DNA of 64,000 nucleotides from Pelagibacterium halotolerans B2. GTDB lineage: Bacteria; Pseudomonadota; Alphaproteobacteria; Rhizobiales; Devosiaceae. This document shows positions 49,832-58,200 of the stretch, piece by piece. The notes beneath the pieces were generated by a model, which saw nothing but the letters and a program-made list of their open reading frames with translations, had not been told where the DNA came from and did not search any database. The position numbers and the translations under genes were made by a program. The stretch spans positions 682,001 through 746,000 of the forward strand of contig NC_016078.1 in assembly GCF_000230555.1 (NCBI RefSeq). Direction: 5' to 3'. Every line of letters begins with the position of its first letter. Position 1 is the first letter of the stretch.

Positions 49832-49930
49832 GTGTTCAGCTTTCTGCGAAACCCGAAACTGGCTCAATTTTCCCTGTGGTCGCAGGTCCGGACGGGAAAC
49901 CGGTTCCCACTTTTCGTGGACCTGCTCTAG
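49832..49930 (+). CDS. Micro-ORF between feuP and feuQ, ending in a palindromic repeat
   Basis: GTG at 49832 with GGCGGA upstream encodes MFSFLRNPKLAQFSLWSQVR plus 12 residues, stop TAG at 49928-49930 overlapping the feuQ GTG (TAGTG). The last 14 or so residues come from the repeat at 49882-49925. MFSFLRNPKL looks like a native kinase N-terminus, so the repeat may have split the original start from the rest of feuQ. Confidence 0.35.
   Translation: MFSFLRNPKLAQFSLWSQVRTGNRFPLFVDLL
49882..49925. repeat. Interspersed palindromic element, chromosomal copy
   Basis: 44 bp with perfect 8-bp inverted ends GCAGGTCC / GGACCTGC and core GGAAACCGGTTCCCACTTTT, the reverse orientation of the prophage copies. 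It lies between feuP and the likely feuQ start. Confidence 0.85.
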
Positions 49931-51297
49931 TGACTCGGGGCTCCATCGCCTTTCGGCTGTTCTGGCTATCGGCGGGCTGGTTGATCGTCGCGCTGGTCGC
50001 CACGGCGTTTCTGTTGACCGAGCTCTATTCGCAAGCGCTCGACCGGGACCTGACCGAAAGCCTCGATTTGCAGATTTCCGCACTGGTCGGGCAGACGCTG
50101 GAACTCGATTCGGCGGCGTCGGGCGAGATCGGGCTGGCCGATACGCGGTTCTCGCGTCCCACCTCCGGCTGGTACTGGCAAATCCGCAACGAGGCGGGAA
50201 CGCTGGTCAATTTTTCCCCTTCCATGGTTGGCACGGTGCTGCCCGATCTGGTGGGCGCCTTCAATGCGTCGGGCACGCGTTCGGGGATGATCGAGGACGA
50301 TTACGGCCAACAGACGCTGCGCGCGGTCGAGCGCTGGGTGACGCTCGACGATCTTGGCCGCCACGTCATCACCGTGACGGGCAATTATACGGACGTGGAA
50401 GGTCGCGCGGCCGCGTTTCGCGGGCAGGCGATCATCGTCCTTGCCGTCGTAGCCCTGATCCTGGCCACAATGAGCGGCATGATCGCGCGCTTTGCGCTGC
50501 GTCCCATCGAGCGGTTGCGCGAGGCCATCGAGGCGGTGCGCGAGGGCGACAAGCCCAGCGTCGAGGGCAGCTTCCCTCAGGAAATCGCCCCACTGGCCGA
50601 CGAGCTCAACGAGCTTTTGCGCTCCAACACCCAGATCGTCGAACGCTCGCGCGCTCAGGTGGGCAATCTCGCCCACGGGCTGAAAACCCCGCTGGCCGTG
50701 CTGCGCAACGAGGCTGACGGCGGCAAGACGGCTCTGGCCAAGGCCGTGCTGCACGAGACCGACAATATGAGCCGCATCGTTTCGACCTATCTCGACAAGG
50801 CGCGGCTGGCGGCGCGTTCAAGCGTGGTCGGCAAGCGGGCCGATACGCGCGCCGTGCTCGAACGGCTCGGGCTTGTGATGGGAAAGCTCAACAAGCAATG
50901 CGACATCGCCATCGACCTGCCGCCCGACATACCCTGGTTTCGGGGTGACGAAAGCGATCTCGAGGAAATGGCCGGCAATCTATTGGATAATGGCTGCAAA
51001 TGGGCGCGCTCGGAAGTCCGTCTTTCGGCGCGGTCAACAAGCGTTTCAGGGAACCGGAGCGTTGAGATCGTCGTTGAAGATAACGGACCGGGACTGACCC
51101 AAGCCCAAGCCGAGCATGTGTTGCGGCGCGGGGTCAGGCTGGACGAAAAAACGCCCGGGAGCGGGCTGGGACTCGATATCGTCAAGGAACTCGTCGATAT
51201 CTATGGAGGCGATCTTGCGTTGACACGGTCGGATCTGGGTGGCCTTCGGGCAACACTTCGGCTTCCGGCAGCCCGGCAGACGCGGCAACAGACTTGA
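49930..51297 (+). CDS. feuQ: FeuQ-like sensor histidine kinase
   Basis: 455 residues from GTG at 49930. First membrane helix SAGWLIVALVATAFLLTELY, periplasmic sensor of about 130 residues, second helix QAIIVLAVVALILATMSGMI, HAMP, then the His box VGNLAHGLKTPLAVLRNE, N box EEMAGNLLDNGCKWARSE, and G boxes VEDNGPGL and GSGLGLDIVKEL. A TTG at 49825 overlapping the feuP stop opens the same frame but would add residues encoded by the palindromic repeat. Confidence 0.85.
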   Translation: MTRGSIAFRLFWLSAGWLIVALVATAFLLTELYSQALDRDLTESLDLQISALVGQTLELDSAASGEIGLADTRFSRPTSGWYWQIRNEAGTLVNFSPSMVGTVLPDLVGAFNASGTRSGMIEDDYGQQTLRAVERWVTLDDLGRHVITVTGNYTDVEGRAAAFRGQAIIVLAVVALILATMSGMIARFALRPIERLREAIEAVREGDKPSVEGSFPQEIAPLADELNELLRSNTQIVERSRAQVGNLAHGLKTPLAVLRNEADGGKTALAKAVLHETDNMSRIVSTYLDKARLAARSSVVGKRADTRAVLERLGLVMGKLNKQCDIAIDLPPDIPWFRGDESDLEEMAGNLLDNGCKWARSEVRLSARSTSVSGNRSVEIVVEDNGPGLTQAQAEHVLRRGVRLDEKTPGSGLGLDIVKELVDIYGGDLALTRSDLGGLRATLRLPAARQTRQQT

Positions 51298-51384
51298 ACC
51301 TGCGGTAATTAACCGCAATTTGGCCGTATTGGCCGAGATAGACATTGAAAGGTCCCGGGGGGCCACTACGAAAGGTATTGCGCA

Positions 51385-51855
51385 ATGAAGATGTTGAGGG
51401 CGATTGCACTCGTTTCGCTGGCTCTGGCGGTCGCCGGCTGTACCCGTACGGCCAATTTCCAGACGACCCAGCCGGTGATGCCACAGCCGACTGTTATGAC
51501 CGACACGCTGCCCGATACCGTCACGCCCAGCGATTCGACGCCCATCCAGCAGGCGCGTCTGGAGCCGGGCAGCTACGACTATATCGATGCTTCCATTCTC
51601 GGTCAGTTGACGCCGGCCCAGCGTTCGGCGGCCAATGACGCGCAATTTTATGCCCTTCAGTTCGGACGTCCGGGCGCGCCGCGCACATGGTCCTCGGGTG
51701 GCGCGACCGGTCAGGTTTCGGTCGGCCCCTATGTGCGGGTCAACAATCTCGACTGCCGCGAATTCTCGCACCGCGTGACCGTCAGCGGGCAGACCTACAC
51801 CAAGTCGGGCCAGGCCTGCCGCGAGGTCGATGGCGCCTGGGGCGTAACGGCCTAA
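51385..51855 (+). CDS. Surface-antigen-like outer membrane lipoprotein
   Basis: 156 residues. Lipobox LALAVAGCTRTAN with Cys at about residue 19. A Pro/Thr-rich linker is followed by a 17-kDa surface antigen-like domain with ILGQLTPAQRSAANDAQFYA and NLDCREFSHRVTVSGQTYTK + GQACREVDGAWGV. Two Cys near the end may form a disulfide. It has its own short leader and a terminator after it. Confidence 0.85.
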   Translation: MKMLRAIALVSLALAVAGCTRTANFQTTQPVMPQPTVMTDTLPDTVTPSDSTPIQQARLEPGSYDYIDASILGQLTPAQRSAANDAQFYALQFGRPGAPRTWSSGGATGQVSVGPYVRVNNLDCREFSHRVTVSGQTYTKSGQACREVDGAWGVTA

Positions 51856-51886
51856 GGGTATTCCCCTAGGGATTAGATTGATTGAC

Positions 51887-51915
51887 GGGTGTCGCCTTTG
51901 GCGGCACCCTTTTTT
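51887..51915 (+). terminator. Rho-independent terminator after lipoprotein gene
   Basis: 10-bp stem GGGTGTCGCC / GGCGGCACCC with loop TTT and six T residues. Confidence 0.85.
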
Positions 51916-52020
51916 CGAGCGTTTCCACCATTCAAGGACTGGCGAAAATGCTCTAAGCCTTTGTTTTGTCGCGCTTGCGAACCGGATAAGTGGTTTCCAC
52001 TTATTCTGGAAACGCTCTGA
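51916..52020 (-). repeat. Rhizobial-type mosaic repeat, minus orientation
   Basis: Read on the minus strand: AGAGCGTTTCCAGAATAAGT, then GGAAACCACTTATCCGGTTC, GCGCGACAAAACAAAGGCTT, AGAGCATTTTCGCC and a closing GTGGAAACGCTC. It shares GCGAYAAAACAAAGGCTTAGAGC-type text with the element at 53341-53493. Together they bracket the next gene in opposite orientation. Confidence 0.75.
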
Positions 52021-52101
52021 GTATCTTGAAAGGTTTTTTTAGCCCGTTGGCCATAAGGTTGACGTTCGGTCCCTCACGCAGCGCACCGGTTACAGGATTC
52101 C

Positions 52102-53340
52102 ATGACTCTTCCCGATACATTTCCCGGCCAAAAGAACCAGCCGCGTGGTGCAGCAGACGCCAGGCGCGGGGCCGATTCGGGCAAGGACGCCTTTCTCCAG
52201 GTGCTGGCCGGCGTTCTTGTCGACCCGCCTGCTCCCCACGGCTTTCCCGGCGCCATCGAGCGCGAGACCGCCGGCAAGATCTGGACATGGATGGCGCGCG
52301 ACGTGGCGGCCGATGAGGCCGCGCGCCTGGCCGACGCCCTCGATTCGGGCGCCGATCCGCTGACGGCGTTCGACAGCCTGCTTCCCGAAATACTCGAAAA
52401 GCTCAAGGCCAACGCCGCCGCCGAAAAGGAAGATCGCGAACTCGAGCGCCGCAATTCCATGCAGATGGGCGGAGAAGAAGCGCGCCAGCGTCTCGCGCCG
52501 GTCATCATGGCGATGCGCCGCCGCCCGCTTCTCGAGCAGGCCGGAAAATTCGGCATCGCCGTCGGTTCGATTTCCGATGAGACGGAACTGGCGACCGCGT
52601 TGCAGTCGATTTCGATCACCAATCCCTTGACGCGGGCGCTCTGGATGCAGGCGATGGTGGGGCACATGGCCAATCCCAGCCGCCTCATGGCGGCCGCCGT
52701 GGCCATCGCGGGGGGCAATGGCGAGACCCGGATCACCAATGCCGGTTATGGCTCATTGGTCGAGGCTGTTCTCAGCCACGCCCAGAGCCAGATCGGCGGC
52801 CTCGCCAGCCAGCCCAACCTGTTCTCCGACATCGATTTTTCATGCAAGGCGATCGACCGCTTCCATAGGCTGATGCGCGCCATTACCTATAATCTGGACA
52901 TTGAGAGACGTTCGGTGTGGGGGACCATCATGACGGACCTCACGGCCCGGCTGTCCGAACGGCTCGAACGGCCCATGAAGGAAATCACCCTCAATGTCAC
53001 CCAGGCGTTGCGGCGTCCCCGGGACGGCAACGACCGGGTGGACGCCGACGATGTCCTGGCCGCGCTCAACGGACTTTATCTTCTGATGACTGTCCGCAGG
53101 TCGCGGGATTCCCTTGCCGTCAATGCCTTGCTCGACCAGGCCTGGGCCGATACCGGACAGACAGTGGAGGTGCTGGTGACCCGCGCGCTCGACATGTATC
53201 GCGCCGCACCCGCCGACCCGGTGGCGCGCGAGCGGCTCGACGCCGGTATCAAGATGGCCGAAATCCGCTTCAACCCCGAATATGCCGATATTCTGCGCCG
53301 GGCCCGCGATGGCGCCGAGCGCCGGACCGCGCAGGGCTAA
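52102..53340 (+). CDS. Conserved alphaproteobacterial protein of unknown function
   Basis: 412 residues, MTLPDTFPGQKNQPRGAADA. Mostly helical, with KDAFLQVLAGVLVDPPAPHG, MRRRPLLEQAGKFGIAVGSI and LTNPLTRALWMQAM-like text, and long amphipathic helices in the second half. No signal peptide or membrane segment. No domain I can name. It stands alone between two mosaic repeats. Confidence 0.75.
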   Translation: MTLPDTFPGQKNQPRGAADARRGADSGKDAFLQVLAGVLVDPPAPHGFPGAIERETAGKIWTWMARDVAADEAARLADALDSGADPLTAFDSLLPEILEKLKANAAAEKEDRELERRNSMQMGGEEARQRLAPVIMAMRRRPLLEQAGKFGIAVGSISDETELATALQSISITNPLTRALWMQAMVGHMANPSRLMAAAVAIAGGNGETRITNAGYGSLVEAVLSHAQSQIGGLASQPNLFSDIDFSCKAIDRFHRLMRAITYNLDIERRSVWGTIMTDLTARLSERLERPMKEITLNVTQALRRPRDGNDRVDADDVLAALNGLYLLMTVRRSRDSLAVNALLDQAWADTGQTVEVLVTRALDMYRAAPADPVARERLDAGIKMAEIRFNPEYADILRRARDGAERRTAQG

Positions 53341-53493
53341 AGCGCGTCCAGCAAAAGCATGTCCTCGACGCGATCGGGGATGGAAACGGTTTTACGGTTC
53401 GGACACGCGATAAAACAAAGGCTTAGAGCCAAGGATTTGATTCAATCAAAGCCTGAACGGCTCTGGGCCCGACCTCCAGAGCATTTCACTTAT
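53341..53493 (+). repeat. Rhizobial-type mosaic repeat, plus orientation
   Basis: AGCGCGTCCAGCAAAAGCAT, GATGGAAACGGTTTTACGGT, TCGGACACGCGATAAAACAA, AGGCTTAGAGC and later CCAGAGCATTTCACTTATG. The core AAACGGTTTTACGGTTCGGA belongs to the same broad family as the shorter palindromes in the prophage. Confidence 0.75.
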
Positions 53494-53505
53494 GCCGGAA
53501 GCGCT

Positions 53506-55485
53506 TCAGGCCTGCTTGCCGAGCCTGGCCGGCACCGTTGTCAGGCCGTCGCGGATATAGACTGTATCGCCCGATTTCATGCTCATATGCCTGAGCAGGG
53601 CCCCGATCTCTCCCCCATGGCCGGCAAGCACAACCCCGACCGCATCGAGAGGCGAGCGATGGTCGGTATTGGCAAACACCAGACATCCCGGATCGAACCG
53701 GCGCCGCTCGCCGGGGATGAGTGTCCATTGCTGCTGTTCCGCGCCGAAGCGGCCCTCAAGATAGAGCGGGATATCCTCGGGCACATGTACCGCGGCGGGG
53801 GCGGCATCGGCTGTGGCTCGGAGCGAGCGCGGCACCACGCAGCGTTCGGCGCAAAGCCCGGGCGCCAAGCCGGGATCGAGCCGCTGGGCGACAATCTCCC
53901 CCACGACATCGAGGGGGCCGAGCGGCCCGGTTGGCGCTGAGGGCGCGGGTTTAGAGGAGAGGCCGATGAGCCGGCCCCAGCCGTCTGGAGCAGGTGCAGG
54001 CAACGTGCGCGACGCGCCGGGTGCGGTAAAGGCGGCGTCCTCTTGCCCCTTGGGGGCCGAAACCAGCAATGGGCCATCCGGCGTATCGAATATGGGGTCG
54101 ATGCGCGGATCGGCGACGGGCCGCTCCCGGCCATCAAGGGCGGTTTCAAGCGCCGCCTTGCCGTGCTCCACGCAACCGCCGAGGCTGAGATAACCGGCTA
54201 CGCTGCCCGCCAGGACGACGCCTTCGAGCCCGTCTCTTGCAACAAGCGTCTGGCTGACCCCATCCCACTCTACCGGCCCCGAAGCCTTCAGCCAGAGATC
54301 GAGATCGGGCTGCCATCCCCCCGATACGATGAGACGATCGCATGAAATGACCTCTTCGCCCGGGGCCCCGGTTTCCACATCTGCCAGACGGACCGCCAGC
54401 CCGGTGCGGCGGGCGGGCGTCACCGATCCGATGGTCACGCCCCAGCCGAGCCGATAGCCATAGGCCTTGCAGAATTCGATGAACCGGGTCTGCGGATCGA
54501 TGCGCGGATCGCTGGCGCGGGCGATCGTCTTGCCGCCGGCGGCGCCAAGCAGCGCCATGCGGTAGCCCGCATTGGTTGTCGAATGAATATGGGCGCTTGT
54601 TCCCGGCCATATGTTGTAGCGCGCTGCCAGCCGCCAGGCCCAACCCGCTTCGAGGACCCCTGGCAGCCGGTTGCCTGGAAACAGCGGCATGCGCCCGACC
54701 ATTCCGGTGGCCAGCACGATTGTGTCCGCCTTGATCGCGATCCGCTCGGGCTGCGGCAGGGTACCGGTCCTGAGCACGCGGATCGCTTCGATTGTTCCGC
54801 CTGAAAGATCGAAGGCGAGGGTGCCCAGCAGCAGGGTAATCAGGCCAGATTCCCCGATCTGGCTGGCCAATGCGCCTATGGTCTCGTCAGGGGCGGGTTC
54901 GCCCTCGGCCTTGCCGAAAAACTCCGACATGCCGCCAAGGGTCGCCTCCTTTTCGACGAGGCAGACACGCAAACCCTTGCGTGCGGCGGCCAGAGCGGCA
55001 GAGAGGCCGGCGACGCCGCCACCCACGACGGCCACATCGGCGGTGATCCTTCGGGTCGCCTCGGCGTCGATCCAGCCGCCGGGCTCCGCCGATCCGGTTT
55101 TGTAGGTCAGTCCAAGCGTGTCCTTGGCGCGGGGCATGAGCCGTGCCGCGAAGGTTTGGGCGACCGCCGGCGCGGGGCCGACCGAAACGAAGGATGCGCC
55201 GTCGACGGCAGGGCAAATGGCCATGGGCATGGCCAGATCGGGGCGACCCTCATTGCCCTCGAGCGCGATAGGAGGAGCGCTATATTCGTCGAGCGCAATG
55301 ACCGTGCCGTCAAAGCGCCCGGCACTATCGATCCCGTTGGCCAGCAGCGCCGAGAGTACCGTATCGCCTTCCACACCGGCAAAGGAGCGGCCGTTGAGCC
55401 GGAATTGCACCGGCCGGGAGCTGTCGATGACCGGGCGCGCAAATTCGGGCGGTAGCGTGCCGCCAAGGCGTGCCTTTTCGTTCAT
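53506..55485 (-). CDS. Sarcosine oxidase alpha / HcnB-like FAD-dependent dehydrogenase
   Basis: 659 residues from ATG at 55485 (MNEKARLGGTLPPEFARPVI). The N-terminal ferredoxin-like part (RPVQFRLNGRSFAGVEGDTV + LSALLANGI) lacks cluster cysteines, as in sarcosine oxidase alpha subunits. The Rossmann motif is DVAVVGGGVAGLSAALAAAR. ADTIVLATGMVGRMPLFPGN and SCDRLIVSGGWQPDLDLWLK are typical of SoxA/HcnB. It ends before a GcvT-like folate domain, so it is about 300 residues shorter than SoxA. Coupled with the next upstream gene. Substrate unknown; an amine, opine or proline-like compound is plausible. Confidence 0.75.
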   Translation of the reverse strand: MNEKARLGGTLPPEFARPVIDSSRPVQFRLNGRSFAGVEGDTVLSALLANGIDSAGRFDGTVIALDEYSAPPIALEGNEGRPDLAMPMAICPAVDGASFVSVGPAPAVAQTFAARLMPRAKDTLGLTYKTGSAEPGGWIDAEATRRITADVAVVGGGVAGLSAALAAARKGLRVCLVEKEATLGGMSEFFGKAEGEPAPDETIGALASQIGESGLITLLLGTLAFDLSGGTIEAIRVLRTGTLPQPERIAIKADTIVLATGMVGRMPLFPGNRLPGVLEAGWAWRLAARYNIWPGTSAHIHSTTNAGYRMALLGAAGGKTIARASDPRIDPQTRFIEFCKAYGYRLGWGVTIGSVTPARRTGLAVRLADVETGAPGEEVISCDRLIVSGGWQPDLDLWLKASGPVEWDGVSQTLVARDGLEGVVLAGSVAGYLSLGGCVEHGKAALETALDGRERPVADPRIDPIFDTPDGPLLVSAPKGQEDAAFTAPGASRTLPAPAPDGWGRLIGLSSKPAPSAPTGPLGPLDVVGEIVAQRLDPGLAPGLCAERCVVPRSLRATADAAPAAVHVPEDIPLYLEGRFGAEQQQWTLIPGERRRFDPGCLVFANTDHRSPLDAVGVVLAGHGGEIGALLRHMSMKSGDTVYIRDGLTTVPARLGKQA

Positions 55486-56540
55486 TGCGCGCCCCCGGCA
55501 ACCAGCCCGGGATGAAATTCGGCGATGTCGCGCCGGGGTTGGCGCAAATCGGCGCCATGGGCCGCGGCCCATTCGATCTCGAGCCCGCTTGCCTGCTCGG
55601 CAATTATGCCCGCGACCAGCGGCGCCAGGATCAGGTCGAGAACGCCCAGCCCGGCCACCACGAACAGCTTGCCGCGGCGGGTCGGCCCGAGGACCGGGGC
55701 GCCGTCATCGGGACAAAGCCGCGTGAGACTGGCCCGTGCGGCCAGACGTGGCGCGGGGTCCAGCGACAGGCAATCGGCTATACGGGGCAGGGCCTTTCCA
55801 TCATCGTCGCGGGCCGCGGCGCGAATGATGCCGTCGGACGATTGGGCGAAGACGGTTCCCGTGTCGAGATCGAAGCCGGCACGGTAGCGTCCGGGCCGTT
55901 GGGGGGCGGTTTCAATGCCGGTCCAATGCTCGATACGGGCGAATGAGGCGATTTCATCGGCGTCCATCCACTGCAGGATGGCGCCATCATCGGCCAGAAT
56001 CACCTGATCGATGGTGGTCGCGCCGAACCGCGCGCTGCCATCGCGCCTGATCGAAAGGCCATCCACAGAATGGAGCACGGCGACATTGGCCCCCGCCAGC
56101 CATGCCGGACCCGCCTCGTGGAGGGCGGCGGCATCGATCAACCGCACATCGCGCACCTTAACGTTTGCGCCCCGGGCCGTCTTTTCCATCGGATCGGCCG
56201 GATAGCCGAAACCTTCGGCGGCGTGGCGCATATGGCTCAGGGCAACGATTGCCTCGGCGGTGCGGCCTTCAATTCGAACGTCGATGCGCTCGCTGATGGC
56301 GGGTACGATGCGCGACAGGCGTCTCAGCGCCGGCCTTGCATGGTCCAGGACGATCGACAAGGTTTCAGGCCGGGTGACCGGGGCGAATGAAAGCGCGGGC
56401 AGGGGGCGCAGAGCGTGGGGATTGGGCGCCGGGCTGAGCAGCACAATTGCTCGTGAATGGTCAGATGCCAAAAGCCCTGCTAGAAGCCACGCGAAGGGGG
56501 AGGCGCCGACCACGGCAACGGTTTTGGCTTGCTCGGTCAT
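55482..56540 (-). CDS. DAO-family FAD oxidoreductase (SoxB/HcnC-like)
   Basis: 352 residues, MTEQAKTVAVVGASPFAWLL. The FAD-binding motif is VVGASPFAWLLAGLLA, which departs from GxGxxG at the last two glycines. The C-terminal GLGVLDLILAPLVAGIIAEQ fits the DAO family. It is the first gene of the pair, overlapping the alpha-like gene by 4 bases. It probably oxidises a secondary amine with electrons passed to its partner. The unusual dinucleotide motif may mean altered FAD binding. Confidence 0.7.
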   Translation of the reverse strand: MTEQAKTVAVVGASPFAWLLAGLLASDHSRAIVLLSPAPNPHALRPLPALSFAPVTRPETLSIVLDHARPALRRLSRIVPAISERIDVRIEGRTAEAIVALSHMRHAAEGFGYPADPMEKTARGANVKVRDVRLIDAAALHEAGPAWLAGANVAVLHSVDGLSIRRDGSARFGATTIDQVILADDGAILQWMDADEIASFARIEHWTGIETAPQRPGRYRAGFDLDTGTVFAQSSDGIIRAAARDDDGKALPRIADCLSLDPAPRLAARASLTRLCPDDGAPVLGPTRRGKLFVVAGLGVLDLILAPLVAGIIAEQASGLEIEWAAAHGADLRQPRRDIAEFHPGLVAGGAQ

Positions 56541-56663
56541 GTCCGTCCCGTCCGGCCCTTACTCTGCGGTGCGGCAAAGCGCGCGCCAATCGCCGACTGT
56601 AATCTGGCTGAGTTTGGCCTATAGAAACGGCATCTCATTGGTTTTCAAGGGTTAGTCTCACAC

Positions 56664-57746
56664 TTGTTCTGGATTTTAGCGATATTGCTGGTTCTGGCGA
56701 GCCTTGGCGTACTCGCCATGGGACTGCGCGCGGCGCCGCCTTCCACCCCGGCGGGCGAAAGCCCCGATGCGGCGCGCGCCTTTTTCCGCGATCAGCTCGA
56801 AGGAATCGAACGCGACCTTGAAGCGGGCCGGCTTTCGGCCGACGAAGCCACGGCGGCGCGGGCCGAACTGGCGCGCGAAGTGATCCTTCACGAAAAGGAA
56901 GGTGGGGGCAAAAAGGGCGGCTTAAGCGGCCGGGCGGTCATGCTGGCGACCCTGCCGGTTGTGGCTGCGGTCAGTCTGGGCCTTTACGCCTGGATCGGGC
57001 GCGCCGACCTGCCGGCGCTGCCCCTGGCCGAGCGCGAGCAGCCGGCCCAGATATCGGCAAGCGATATCGAGGCGGCGGTGGCGACCGTGGAAGCGCAGAT
57101 GGAGCAGACACCCGACGATGTGCGCGGCTGGCTGGTTCTGGCGCCGATCTATATGGAACAAGGGCGCTTTGCCGAAGCGGCCAACGCCTGGCGCCGCGTG
57201 CTGGCGCTCGAGCCGCCCACGGCCGACCGGGAAACCAATTTGGCCGAAGCCCTGATCCTGGGCAATGACGGGGTGGCCGACGCCGAAGCGATGACGCTCC
57301 TGCGCAACGCTGTGGACGCAGACCCGATCCATGTCCGATCGCGCTTCTATCTGGCTGGTCAATTGACCCAGACGGGTCAATATCAGGACGCCGTGGCGCT
57401 CTGGGAAGAATTGCTGGGCCTGGCGACGGGCGAAGAGGCCTGGATCGATACGGCCCGGTCGGGGCTGGTTGCGGCGCAGGCCGGGCTTGAAAGCGGAACG
57501 CTGGGCGACAGCGAGCCGGATGCGACAATGGATGTGATGATCCGCGGCATGGTCGATGGGCTTGCCGCGCGACTCTACGACGAAGGCGGCAGCGCCGACG
57601 AATGGATGCAACTTGTGCGCTCCCGCATCGAACTCGATGGCGAGGACGCGGCACGCGCCGACCTCGAACGTGGTCTTGCCGCACTTTCAGGGCAGGACAG
57701 GCTGGCGCTCGAGGATTTCGGGCGCGAAGCGGGATTGATGGAGTAA
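56664..57746 (+). CDS. ccmI: Cytochrome c maturation protein CcmI (CycH)
   Basis: 360 residues from TTG at 56664. Two membrane helices (MFWILAILLVLASLGVLAMG and VMLATLPVVAAVSLGLYAWI) flank a cytoplasmic loop with FRDQLEGIERDLEAGRLSAD. A periplasmic TPR domain follows (DDVRGWLVLAPIYMEQGRFA). It holds apocytochrome for haem ligation. First gene of the ccm operon; the divergent flavoprotein pair starts 123 bases upstream. Confidence 0.93.
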   Translation: MFWILAILLVLASLGVLAMGLRAAPPSTPAGESPDAARAFFRDQLEGIERDLEAGRLSADEATAARAELAREVILHEKEGGGKKGGLSGRAVMLATLPVVAAVSLGLYAWIGRADLPALPLAEREQPAQISASDIEAAVATVEAQMEQTPDDVRGWLVLAPIYMEQGRFAEAANAWRRVLALEPPTADRETNLAEALILGNDGVADAEAMTLLRNAVDADPIHVRSRFYLAGQLTQTGQYQDAVALWEELLGLATGEEAWIDTARSGLVAAQAGLESGTLGDSEPDATMDVMIRGMVDGLAARLYDEGGSADEWMQLVRSRIELDGEDAARADLERGLAALSGQDRLALEDFGREAGLME

Positions 57747-57750
57747 GCCA

Positions 57751-58194
57751 ATGGCCTGGACACGCAAACAGAAACGCCTTGGTGTCATTGCCGGCCTCGG
57801 TGTCATCCTCGCACTGGCGGCGGGGCTCATCCTGACGGCGCTGCGCGACCAGATCGTGTTTTTCTATTCGCCGACCGAGATCGCGGAGGCAGCCATAGCG
57901 CCCGGAACGCCGATCCGGCTCGGGGGGCTTGTGCTCGAGGGAAGCTGGCAACAGGATGGGGAAACCAATGTTTTCGTCGTCCATGACGGGGCTGGCGAGA
58001 TGACCGCGCACTTTACCGGCATCCTGCCCGACCTGTTCCGCGAAGGACAGGGCGTGGTGGCCGAGGGAAGCGTGCAGCCCGATGGCACGTTCCTGGCAAC
58101 CAATGTGCTCGCCAAGCACGACGAAACCTACATGCCCCGGGAAGTCGCCGACTCGCTGCGCGAGCAGGGCGTCTGGCAAGGCGAGGAAGGATAA
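57751..58194 (+). CDS. ccmE: Haem chaperone CcmE (CycJ)
   Basis: 147 residues. N-terminal anchor KRLGVIAGLGVILALAAGLI, OB-fold body, and the haem-binding site H123 with Tyr127 in VLAKHDETYMP. It carries haem to CcmF. Four bases after ccmI. Confidence 0.96.
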   Translation: MAWTRKQKRLGVIAGLGVILALAAGLILTALRDQIVFFYSPTEIAEAAIAPGTPIRLGGLVLEGSWQQDGETNVFVVHDGAGEMTAHFTGILPDLFREGQGVVAEGSVQPDGTFLATNVLAKHDETYMPREVADSLREQGVWQGEEG

Positions 58195-58200
58195 CGCAGC

